The position numbers were made by a program, and so were the translations under genes. A stretch of DNA of 5,540 nt, from NCBI GenBank assembly GCA_937898445.1, contig CALEJY010000051.1:1-5540 (forward strand), given 5' to 3'. Of the stretch, positions 1 through 5,540 are shown piece by piece. Below the pieces are notes generated by a model, which was not told where the DNA came from, searched no databases, and worked only from the letters and a program-made list of their open reading frames with translations. Position 1 is the first letter of the stretch; each line of letters starts with the position of its first letter. This DNA comes from an uncultured Candidatus Melainabacteria bacterium. Lineage in GTDB: Bacteria; Cyanobacteriota; Vampirovibrionia; Gastranaerophilales; Gastranaerophilaceae.

Positions 1-1
1 T

Positions 2-1318
2 TATTATGGTGGAAGTTCTCAAGGCGATGATCCGAATTATGATGGAACAAAAGATCCTAATAAACAAGGAACAGAGGAAGATGATGACAACCTAGTAGTT
101 CCGGAAGATAAAAATGAACCTATCGACACCGATAATGATACAGATACCGATACTGATACTGATTTGGACACAGATACTGACACAGATACTGATATAGATA
201 CAGATTCAGATACTGATACAGATACCGATGTTGATACAGATATAGATACTGACACAGATATTGACACAGATACTGACACCGATACAGACATTGACACGGA
301 TACTGATACTGATAACGACACCGATACCGATACTGACACCGATTTGGATACCGATACAGATACTGATGTAGATACAGACACTGACACCGATGTTGACACT
401 GATACGGATACTGATTTAGATACTGATACCGACACGGATACAGACATTGATACTGATACAGATGTTGATACGGATACAGACACAGATATTGACGCAGATA
501 CTGATACGGATACAGACACCGATACTGATACTGACACAGATTTGGATACCGACACTGATACCGATACTGACACTGACATAGATACTGATACTGACACCGA
601 TACTGATATCGATACAGATACCGATGTAGATACAGATTCTGATACAGACACCGATATTGATACAGATACAGATACTGACAATGACACAGACACTGACGTA
701 GATTCTGATAGTGACATTGATACAGATACTGATACTGATACCGACACTGATATTGATAGTGATACAGATACCGATACGGATACAGACTTGGACACCGATA
801 CCGATGTAGATACGGATATTGACACCGATACGGATACTGATGTGGATACTGACACTGATACAGATATTGATATCGATACGGATAGTGATGATGATCCGGC
901 TGATCCAAGAGATTCAAGCTATGGAAAAGAAACATATAAACAACGTGTTGTTGAATACAGTGTAAACTCTATAGACAAACGTCATTATATGAGGTTCCCT
1001 GCTCAAGATAACAGAAACCCTGTTCAATTGGCAGAAAATACACAAATCGATTCCCTAATTGATATCTCAAGAGGTGGTATCGCAGTAACTCACCACAATG
1101 ACTTGAAAGTCGGTGATATTGTTCCGGTAAACATTTCTTACGGCGATTTGAATATCAATGCTGATGTTAAGATTGTTTCAGCAACAGACAGACGTGCAGG
1201 GGCTGAATTTACAAACCTTGATCAGATGACTGCTAACAAGTTGCTTTATATGAACTTGTTGTTGGAAGAACAAACCGCAATGAGAAATCAAGCAAATGAC
1301 TTGTCTTATATCAAATAA
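2..1318 (+). CDS. PilZ-domain protein with long Asp-Thr repeat (5' end outside window)
   Basis: The reading frame is open from the first bases of the window to TAA at 1316-1318 (438 residues visible). No ATG, GTG or TTG precedes the repeat, and the first in-frame TTG (164) lies inside it with no ribosome site, so the true start is upstream. Order in the fragment: residues 1-41, a Gly/Asn/Asp/Glu-rich probably disordered stretch; 42-298, Asp at every second position; 299-325, linker; about 325-425, a PilZ domain. The PilZ call rests on RxxxR (R327, R331), DxSxxG (D354, S356, G359), the following beta-rich pattern and a late GAEF strand (400-403). These are the known c-di-GMP contacts of the family, so binding is likely. 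PilZ domains act in the cytoplasm, so the acidic repeat is probably a cytoplasmic tether, unless unseen N-terminal parts say otherwise. Downstream is a terminator; the next gene converges. The PilZ call is firm; the overall role is unknown. Confidence 0.9.
   Translation, partial: YYGGSSQGDDPNYDGTKDPNKQGTEEDDDNLVVPEDKNEPIDTDNDTDTDTDTDLDTDTDTDTDIDTDSDTDTDTDVDTDIDTDTDIDTDTDTDTDIDTDTDTDNDTDTDTDTDLDTDTDTDVDTDTDTDVDTDTDTDLDTDTDTDTDIDTDTDVDTDTDTDIDADTDTDTDTDTDTDTDLDTDTDTDTDTDIDTDTDTDTDIDTDTDVDTDSDTDTDIDTDTDTDNDTDTDVDSDSDIDTDTDTDTDTDIDSDTDTDTDTDLDTDTDVDTDIDTDTDTDVDTDTDTDIDIDTDSDDDPADPRDSSYGKETYKQRVVEYSVNSIDKRHYMRFPAQDNRNPVQLAENTQIDSLIDISRGGIAVTHHNDLKVGDIVPVNISYGDLNINADVKIVSATDRRAGAEFTNLDQMTANKLLYMNLLLEEQTAMRNQANDLSYIK
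125..895 (+). repeat. (Asp-X)n coding repeat, X mostly Thr
   Basis: A hexanucleotide-type coding repeat of the form GAY-NNN, 771 bases or 257 codons. Asp occupies every other codon without exception (about 127 units) and ends in Asp-Asp-Asp. The alternate residue is mainly Thr, broken by Ile, Val, Leu and fewer Asn, Ser and Ala. Third positions are mixed (GAT/GAC; ACA/ACT/ACC/ACG), so the array is regular in protein but not a clean DNA tandem repeat. It resembles in style the Ser-Asp stalks of staphylococcal Sdr adhesins, but here it is joined to a PilZ domain. The array also keeps two long minus-strand frames open (Ser-Val and Tyr-Gln type), which are by-products. Confidence 0.97.
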
Positions 1319-1336
1319 GTTAGTTATATAAATAAT

Positions 1337-1377
1337 AAAAAAGAAGCTTTTCAGAAATGATTAGCTTCTTTTTTTTT
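1337..1377. terminator. Shared bidirectional intrinsic terminator
   Basis: Arms 1337-1348 (AAAAAAGAAGCT) and 1363-1374 (AGCTTCTTTTTT) are perfectly complementary. An inner TCA/TGA stem closes a GAAA tetraloop across a small T-T internal loop. A run of T follows on the plus strand (to 1377), and the A run on the left gives a U tract for minus-strand transcripts. It lies 18 bases after the PilZ-gene stop and about 90 bases after the stop of the converging minus-strand gene, so it can serve both. Confidence 0.85.
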
Positions 1378-1399
1378 ATGTTGAAGATATTTATTTTTT

Positions 1400-1453
1400 G
1401 AGGAGCTGAAATATGTGGATGAGATTACTACGTCGCTTTGCTCCTCGTAATGA
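1400..1453 (-). repeat. Degenerate dispersed hairpin repeat in the 3' region of the minus-strand gene
   Basis: On the minus strand this reads GTCATTACGAGGAGCAAAGC, then GACGTAGTAATCTC. From memory, this matches the shape of a repeat found in many unrelated bacterial genomes (GTCATTGCGAGGAGC followed by AAGCGAC and GCAATCTC), with G-to-A changes on both arms that keep the pairing. Two alternative foldings are visible: ATTAC (1424-1428) with GTAAT (1447-1451), and GAGGAGC (1400-1406) with GCTCCTC (1440-1446). Neither is followed by a T run, so it is not a terminator. The repeat-family match is recalled and was not searched. Confidence 0.5.
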
Positions 1454-1461
1454 CTGAAAAC

Positions 1462-3204
1462 TTATGCGTAAGCTGCGTGGCGAACAGACGCCATTCTTGC
1501 ATTTCTAATTCTTCTCATTTTAGGATCTGCGTTTAAATCCCATTGAGCAGCGTAGCCTTTATGAGTTCCTTGAGTGTTTGTATTCTGAGCTGAGAATAAA
1601 GCTGCAGTTGACATCAAACCTTGAGAAAGTTTTTGGAAGTCGAATTTTTGAGTTTGTTTTTTAGTAGTTGATGCAGTGTTAGTAAATTTAGAAACTGTCG
1701 TTTGTCCAACTTTTTTTCTTGCTTTTTTGTCAAGACCGGTAACAACACCATTTTGTACATCTAAACTTCCTTTTGCTGCATTTACGTTTTCTTTAAATGC
1801 TGCAGCGGCTTTATCTCTTGCTCCATTAACGGCATCATTTGATTTGATTGATTTATTTTTTACATCGTTAAACAAATCTTTTGAGTTGATTTCGTTGTTA
1901 GCTAATTGACCTTGTAATTCTCCGCTAATAGATTTTTTCATTTCTTTTTTAGTCATGCCGCCAAGTTGTTCGGCATCCATATTTTTAACTGCTTGTTTTG
2001 CAGCTGCATTTGCTGCTGCTTTGTTTGTTGCATTTGTTGCACGTTGGTCAATAGCTTTGAAATTGTCACCTAAACCTTTAGTAGATTTTTGAGCTGCTGC
2101 TCCTGATTGAATTGCTGCTGCTGCACTTGTCATAGCGCCTGCTAAGTTGCCTTCTGCTGCGTATGCTGCGGTTTTTGTGATGTTTGCTGCAGTTTGTCCG
2201 TATTGACCCAACATTTCTGCAACTGTACCAACTTTTGACATTACTGTTCCGGCTGCTATCATTGCAGCACCTACTGCTGCTCCCCAAGCAGTTGATGCGA
2301 TTGCTTGTCCTGCGGCAACCATACCTTTTCCAACTAAATCAAGAGCTTTACCTCCTTGTTCTGCAATTGCGCTCCATTGTTCTAGTTTTGTTGCAAATTT
2401 TACAACATTGCTTGTTTCATTTTGGTTTTGTTGGATTGCTTTTGTATTTTTTTTGTGGACTTTTACAAAGTTTGCATTTGTTCTATTCATTCTTGAAAGA
2501 GTTCTTGAAGAACTTCTTTGTAATGAATAAATTTGTTTGCCGTTGCTTTGTACAAGATTTGATTTAGTACCGATGAATTTTTGAAGTTGGTCGATTTTAT
2601 CTTGATTTGGGTTTGTTGATTGACCACCTTGAGTTCCGTCATTTCTGCTGATAGTGAAAGTTGAAGAACCTAACAAATTATCCAATTCGTTTTGAGCGTT
2701 GTCAATTGCAGTTTGTGTTTCTTCTGTTTCTTGAGATAATTTTTCAAGTTTTGCGCTATCTTTTTGAAAAGCAGCTTGTTGTTGTTTTAATTGAGCTTGG
2801 AACTTTTTATCTTCTTGTTTGATGTCTTTGTTAAGTTTTTTTGATTCTGAAGTGATTGATTTAACTTCACGAGCATCTTTTTCTGTTTGAGTAGTTCCTT
2901 TTTTAGCTTGGTTGCCTTGAGATTTTACGCTGCCTTGATCAACATTTTCTTCTTTATCTTTGCTTTCTGTTTTGTTTGTTGTTGAAGTAGAAGTTTTTTT
3001 AGTTAATTCACTTAAACTTTTGTTAGTGTTAAGAGTACTTAAGTTTGTAGTTTCTTGTTGTTGTTTAACTTCCGGAGCATTGAAAATAGAGCCTGTCATT
3101 TGCATATAGGCAGGTTGGGTTGACTTAGCCTGTTTGCTTTTTTGCGCTAGAGCAAGCTTTGTCAAATCAATCTTATTTAGATTATTTACGTTTGAAACGC
3201 CCAT
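1462..3204 (-). CDS. Unknown coiled-coil, Ala/Gly-rich protein with hydrophobic core
   Basis: A complete gene of 580 residues; I do not recognise its family. ATG at 3204-3202 is preceded by AGAGAG (3211-3216) six bases away, an acceptable but modest ribosome site. No signal peptide is seen. Residues 1-110 are polar and rich in Lys, Thr, Ser, Gln and Asn. Residues 110-178 are Lys/Gln/Glu-rich with coiled-coil character. Residues 180-205 are a Gly/Asn/Gln linker, and 205-280 are another polar helical stretch. Residues 284-375 are Ala/Gly-rich and hydrophobic, strongest at 294-322 and able to form a membrane-inserting or tightly packed helix pair. Residues 380-480 are Ala/Lys/Asn-rich helix, and the tail (561-580) is basic. 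There is no cysteine. A coiled coil before a Gly/Ala hydrophobic segment recalls type III secretion translocators (SipB/IpaB/YopB class), but this is only an architectural likeness; a structural or surface protein is equally possible. It is convergent with the PilZ gene and divergent from fabI. Confidence 0.85.
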   Translation of the reverse strand: MGVSNVNNLNKIDLTKLALAQKSKQAKSTQPAYMQMTGSIFNAPEVKQQQETTNLSTLNTNKSLSELTKKTSTSTTNKTESKDKEENVDQGSVKSQGNQAKKGTTQTEKDAREVKSITSESKKLNKDIKQEDKKFQAQLKQQQAAFQKDSAKLEKLSQETEETQTAIDNAQNELDNLLGSSTFTISRNDGTQGGQSTNPNQDKIDQLQKFIGTKSNLVQSNGKQIYSLQRSSSRTLSRMNRTNANFVKVHKKNTKAIQQNQNETSNVVKFATKLEQWSAIAEQGGKALDLVGKGMVAAGQAIASTAWGAAVGAAMIAAGTVMSKVGTVAEMLGQYGQTAANITKTAAYAAEGNLAGAMTSAAAAIQSGAAAQKSTKGLGDNFKAIDQRATNATNKAAANAAAKQAVKNMDAEQLGGMTKKEMKKSISGELQGQLANNEINSKDLFNDVKNKSIKSNDAVNGARDKAAAAFKENVNAAKGSLDVQNGVVTGLDKKARKKVGQTTVSKFTNTASTTKKQTQKFDFQKLSQGLMSTAALFSAQNTNTQGTHKGYAAQWDLNADPKMRRIRNARMASVRHAAYA

Positions 3205-3231
3205 AGTTAGCTCTCTTTTTTTACTCTCTTA

Positions 3232-3237
3232 AATATA
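3232..3237 (-). promoter_or_regulatory. Possible -10 element for the minus-strand gene
   Basis: The minus strand reads TATATT here, within an A/T-rich run about 28 bases before the ATG, which would leave a leader of roughly 20 bases. No convincing -35 is present at the usual spacing (TCAGGG at 17 bases) and there is no extended TGn. A direct repeat GCATGTT lies further upstream (3266-3272 and 3274-3280, spaced 8 bases) and could be a protein-binding site, although repeats this short arise often by chance. Confidence 0.25.
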
Positions 3238-3300
3238 TAAAAACTTCCGAAACTCCCTGATTTCAGCATGTTTGCATGTTGTTACAAATGTTAATAATTT

Positions 3301-3419
3301 GGTGAGAAGTGAAAAGTGAAACGTGAGAAGTCCATTTAGTTCGCTTCGCTCAAAAGTAACTTTGGTGCGATAGCACCTGTATTGGTCTTCTCACCTTTCA
3401 CTTCTCACCTTTCACTTCC
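3301..3419. repeat. 119-bp imperfect inverted-repeat element
   Basis: The right arm holds an exact tandem 14-mer, CTTCTCACCTTTCA (3387-3400 and 3401-3414), then CTTCC. The left arm holds its reverse complement: 3317-3330 pairs with 3387-3400 with one mismatch, and 3301-3309 pairs with 3401-3409, leaving TGAAAAG (3310-3316) as a 7-base bulge. The 56-base centre contains a perfect small hairpin, GGTGC-GATA-GCACC (3364-3377). No open frame of note, clear target-site duplication or T run is seen. It lies between two divergent genes, upstream of both, so it is not a terminator for either. It is probably a non-coding MITE-like or REP-like genomic repeat. Confidence 0.75.
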
Positions 3420-3423
3420 GTTA

Positions 3424-3452
3424 TTGCCATTTTTTTCTGTTCGTGCTACGAT
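3424..3452 (+). promoter_or_regulatory. Likely housekeeping-sigma promoter of fabI
   Basis: TTGCCA (3424-3429) and TACGAT (3447-3452) are separated by exactly 17 bases, and TG at 3444-3445 makes an extended -10. Matches are five of six to the -35 consensus and four of six to the -10 consensus. Transcription would start near 3459, giving a leader of about 36 bases. It begins right after the inverted-repeat element, so that element ends at the promoter's upstream edge. Confidence 0.55.
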
Positions 3453-3478
3453 AGACACGTATTTTAGTTAGTTAAAAA

Positions 3479-3485
3479 GAGGGAG
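3479..3485 (+). promoter_or_regulatory. Ribosome binding site fixing the fabI start
   Basis: GAGGGAG lies nine bases before the ATG at 3495. The next in-frame ATG (3504, residue 4) would be 18 bases away, so the upstream start is preferred. Confidence 0.75.
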
Positions 3486-3494
3486 ATATAACTT

Positions 3495-4307
3495 ATGAAA
3501 CTAATGGAAGGTAAAAAAGGTGTAATTTTCGGAGTTTCTAATACTCACGGGATTGCTTACGCTATTGCAAAACAACTTCACGATGCAGGTGCTGATATCG
3601 CATTTACTTATGCCGGTGAAGCTATGGAAAAACGTGTTAGACCTATCGCAGAAGATATGGGCGCAAAAATTATTATGAGTTGCGACGTTACTAAAGATGA
3701 CGAAGTTGCAGCAGTATTCAAAGAATGTGAAAGAGTTTACGGCAAATTGGATTTCGTTGTTCATGCCGTTGCATTTGCTGCTAAAGAAGATTTGCAAGGT
3801 AGATTTATTGATACATCTCGTGCAGGTTGGGATTTAGCTCTTGGCGTAAGTGCTTATTCTCTAGTTTCTTTATGCCACCATGCTGAACCTATTATGAACG
3901 AAGGCGGTTCAATTTTTGCTCTTACATACTTGGGTTCTGAATACGTTGTTGCAAACTACAACGTAATGGGTGTTGCTAAGGCAGCTCTTGAATCTTCAAT
4001 GAGATATTTGGCAGCTGATCTTGGTAAGAAAGGTGTTAGAGTTAACTGTATTTCTGCCGGTGCTGTTAAAACTCTTGCAGCTAAAGGTATTTCAGGATTT
4101 GATAAAATGCTTAAAGCAGCTATTGCAAAAGCTCCTCTTGGCAGAAATGTTGCTTTGGAAGATGTTGGCAAAGCAGGTTTGTATTTAGCATCTGATTTGT
4201 CAACAGGTACAACTGGTCAAATCTTGTACGTAGATTGCGGATGCCACGCAGTTTACGCATCATTAGATGAAATGGATATTATCGCAAACGCTGCTCCAAA
4301 AGCGTAA
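3495..4307 (+). CDS. fabI: Enoyl-[acyl-carrier-protein] reductase (NADH), FabI type
   Basis: FabI carries out the last step of each fatty-acid elongation cycle, reducing trans-2-enoyl-ACP with NAD(P)H in the cytoplasm. The 270-residue product is close to the usual 255-275. It is a short-chain dehydrogenase fold: the N-terminal dinucleotide loop begins GVSN (13-16), CDV (63-65) lies in the cofactor pocket, and the catalytic set is Y145, Y155 and K162, with the FabI spacing Y-x6-K and the NYNVMG context. SAG (188-190) and the substrate-loop stretch TLAAKGI (193-199) are also typical. Two usual positions differ: residue 19 is Gly where many FabI have Ser (the SIA motif), and residue 93 is Ala where E. 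coli has Gly93, a triclosan-resistance site. The C-terminus has CGC (248-250) where E. coli has Gly-Gly-Phe, then a short extra tail. It has its own promoter and terminator, so it is probably monocistronic. No other fab gene is in view. Confidence 0.96.
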   Translation: MKLMEGKKGVIFGVSNTHGIAYAIAKQLHDAGADIAFTYAGEAMEKRVRPIAEDMGAKIIMSCDVTKDDEVAAVFKECERVYGKLDFVVHAVAFAAKEDLQGRFIDTSRAGWDLALGVSAYSLVSLCHHAEPIMNEGGSIFALTYLGSEYVVANYNVMGVAKAALESSMRYLAADLGKKGVRVNCISAGAVKTLAAKGISGFDKMLKAAIAKAPLGRNVALEDVGKAGLYLASDLSTGTTGQILYVDCGCHAVYASLDEMDIIANAAPKA

Positions 4308-4332
4308 GTGGTAATTTAAAAATATATTGATT

Positions 4333-4365
4333 AATGGAGTGTTTGAAAAAAGCACTCCATTTTTC
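4333..4365 (+). terminator. Strong intrinsic terminator after fabI
   Basis: A 12-bp stem, AATGGAGTGTTT (4333-4344) with AAGCACTCCATT (4350-4361), contains one G-T wobble and a GAAAA loop, and is followed by a T run to 4364. It lies 25 bases after the fabI stop and should separate fabI from valS. Confidence 0.9.
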
Positions 4366-4450
4366 TGTAAAAAATAGATTACACTTATACCACAATAAGT
4401 TTGTTTGTGCTATTTTCTATATATACGCAAAAATAAGAAGGATGTAATAT

Positions 4451-5540
4451 ATGACAGCAACAAAAATTGAAGATTTACCTACAGTTTACGATGCAAAAGA
4501 TACTGAAGAAAGTATTTACAAGTTTTGGGAAGATGGCGAATATTTTAAAGCTGATGCAAAAAGTCAAAAACCGCCATATTCTATCGTAATTCCGCCACCT
4601 AACGTTACCGGTGTTTTGCACATGGGACACGCTTTAGATGAAACTTTGCAAGATATCTTGGTTCGTTATCACAGAATGGCTGGTTATGAAACTCTTTGGG
4701 TTCCAGGAACTGACCATGCTGGGTTGGCTACTCAAAACGTTGTTGAAAGACAATTGGCAAAAGAAGGTTTAACTCGTTACGACTTAGGTAGAGAAAAATT
4801 TGTTGAAAGAACTTGGAAATGGACAAATGAACATAAAAGCGCAATTTTGGATCAATGCAAACGTTTAGGCGCATCATTTGACCGTTCAAGAGAACGTTTT
4901 ACATTCGACAAAGGTTGTTCTGATGCGGTTAAGGAAGTATTCGTAAGATTGTACGAAAAAGGCTTGATTTACAAAGGTAAATATATTGTAAACTGGTGTC
5001 CTCGTTGTAATAGTGCGATTTCTGACGTTGAAACCGAATACGCTACAGAACAAGGTCACATGTGGGAAATTTCTTATCCGTTGAAAGATGAAAGTGGCGC
5101 AATTATTGTCGCAACTACAAGGCCGGAAACAATTTTTGGTGATGTTGCAATTGCAGTTCACCCAGATGATCACAAATATTCTGAATTGGTTGGAAAAACT
5201 GTTATTATTCCGCTTTCAGGCAGAGAAATTCCTATTATTGCGGATGAATACGTTGATAAAAACTTTGGTACCGGTGCGGTTAAGATTACTCCTGCGCACG
5301 ACCCTAACGACTTTGAAGTTGGTCAACGCCACAATTTGAAACCAATTTGGGTTATCAATAACGACGGTACAATGAAAGCTTGTGGCGAAGTTCCTCAAGA
5401 ACTTCACGGACTTGACAGATACGAAGCCAGAGAAAAAATTGTTGGAATGCTTTCTTATAACAATTTCTTATTAAGAACAAGAGACCATGAACATAATGTT
5501 GGTAAATGTCAACGTTGCGGAACTACTATTGAGCCGTTAC
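4451..5540 (+). CDS. valS: Valyl-tRNA synthetase, N-terminal part (3' end outside window)
   Basis: ValS attaches valine to tRNA-Val and hydrolyses mischarged Thr-tRNA-Val. The first 363 residues are visible, of a usual 870-950. ATG at 4451 has AGAAGGA (4436-4442) eight bases upstream. The class I signature is PPPNVTG (48-54) followed by HMGH (57-60), the HIGH motif that binds ATP; GTDHAG (86-91) is also typical. The inserted editing domain (CP1) shows TTRPET (222-227) and GTGAVKITPAHDPND (273-287), whose Thr and Asp residues line the proofreading pocket. Cys pairs CPRC (183-186) and CQRC (353-356) flank the editing domain, as in zinc-binding ValS proteins. The KMSKS motif and anticodon domain lie beyond the window. 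The leader is short (fewer than 90 bases after the fabI terminator) with no T-box structure. An A/T-rich stretch near 4411-4425 could hold the -10, but I see no clear -35. Confidence 0.97.
   Translation, partial: MTATKIEDLPTVYDAKDTEESIYKFWEDGEYFKADAKSQKPPYSIVIPPPNVTGVLHMGHALDETLQDILVRYHRMAGYETLWVPGTDHAGLATQNVVERQLAKEGLTRYDLGREKFVERTWKWTNEHKSAILDQCKRLGASFDRSRERFTFDKGCSDAVKEVFVRLYEKGLIYKGKYIVNWCPRCNSAISDVETEYATEQGHMWEISYPLKDESGAIIVATTRPETIFGDVAIAVHPDDHKYSELVGKTVIIPLSGREIPIIADEYVDKNFGTGAVKITPAHDPNDFEVGQRHNLKPIWVINNDGTMKACGEVPQELHGLDRYEAREKIVGMLSYNNFLLRTRDHEHNVGKCQRCGTTIEPL

Noticed and set aside
164..166. TTG start codon for the PilZ gene
   Set aside because: It lies inside the repeat as a Leu codon, has no ribosome site, and the frame continues open to the window edge.
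125..895. RTX or dockerin-type calcium-binding repeats
   Set aside because: No glycine-rich nonapeptides and no dockerin spacing; the period is two residues. Cation binding by Asp is possible but not through those folds.
37..935. Long minus-strand frames with Ser-Val (37-855) and Tyr-Gln (120-935) repeats
   Set aside because: They are the complement of the Asp-Thr array, which has few stop codons in any frame. They lack ribosome sites, and the frame with the PilZ domain explains the region.
1400..1446. Second intrinsic terminator (GAGGAGC/GCTCCTC)
   Set aside because: The loop is 33 bases and no T run follows the stem on either strand.
1676..2567. Open frames overlapping the minus-strand gene (1676-1909 plus, 2078-2287 minus, 2184-2567 plus)
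   Set aside because: Leu/Phe-rich or Ser/Arg-rich compositions typical of off-frame translation of Lys/Gln/Ala codons; no ribosome sites; fully covered by the 580-codon gene.
3301..3419. CRISPR array
   Set aside because: Only two exact 14-base direct copies, directly adjacent with no spacers, within an inverted repeat; no cas genes.
4308..4450. T-box riboswitch before valS
   Set aside because: Only about 85 bases lie between the fabI terminator and the start codon, with no specifier stem, T-box sequence or second terminator hairpin.
3501..5407. Minus-strand and off-frame open frames within fabI and valS
   Set aside because: They are shadows of two clearly identified conserved genes.

Overview
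The window is low-GC bacterial DNA, clearly A+T-rich in its intergenic spacers. It carries two complete protein genes (one on each strand) and two genes cut by the window edges. The standard code, good Shine-Dalgarno sites, a FabI-type enoyl-ACP reductase, a PilZ protein, and a large Asn/Lys/Gln/Thr-rich orphan protein resemble uncultured gut lineages such as the Gastranaerophilales (Melainabacteria/Vampirovibrionia). This placement is an impression from memory and was not computed; other low-GC gut bacteria remain possible.

Layout. (1) Positions 2-1318, plus strand: the 3' part of a gene whose product is an acidic linker, an unbroken Asp-X (mostly Asp-Thr) dipeptide repeat of 257 residues, and a C-terminal PilZ domain with both c-di-GMP-binding motifs. 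(2) Positions 1319-1461: a convergent spacer with a hairpin that can terminate both flanking genes, and a degenerate copy of what looks like a dispersed hairpin repeat. (3) Positions 1462-3204, minus strand: a 580-residue, cysteine-free, coiled-coil and Ala/Gly-rich protein of unknown function, with a hydrophobic centre whose glycines recur every seven residues. (4) Positions 3205-3494: a divergent spacer with a 119-bp imperfect inverted repeat built from 14-mers, then a good extended -10 promoter for fabI. (5) Positions 3495-4307, plus strand: fabI, followed by a strong intrinsic terminator. (6) Positions 4451-5540, plus strand: the first 363 codons of valS.

fabI and valS are housekeeping genes (fatty acid elongation and tRNA charging). 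They share a strand, but the strong hairpin between them suggests separate transcription. Nothing links the other two genes to them functionally. The candidates for undescribed biology are the PilZ protein with its huge alternating-Asp tether and the orphan helical protein with the glycine-heptad core. The two genes converge on a shared terminator; co-function is not implied by the sequence.
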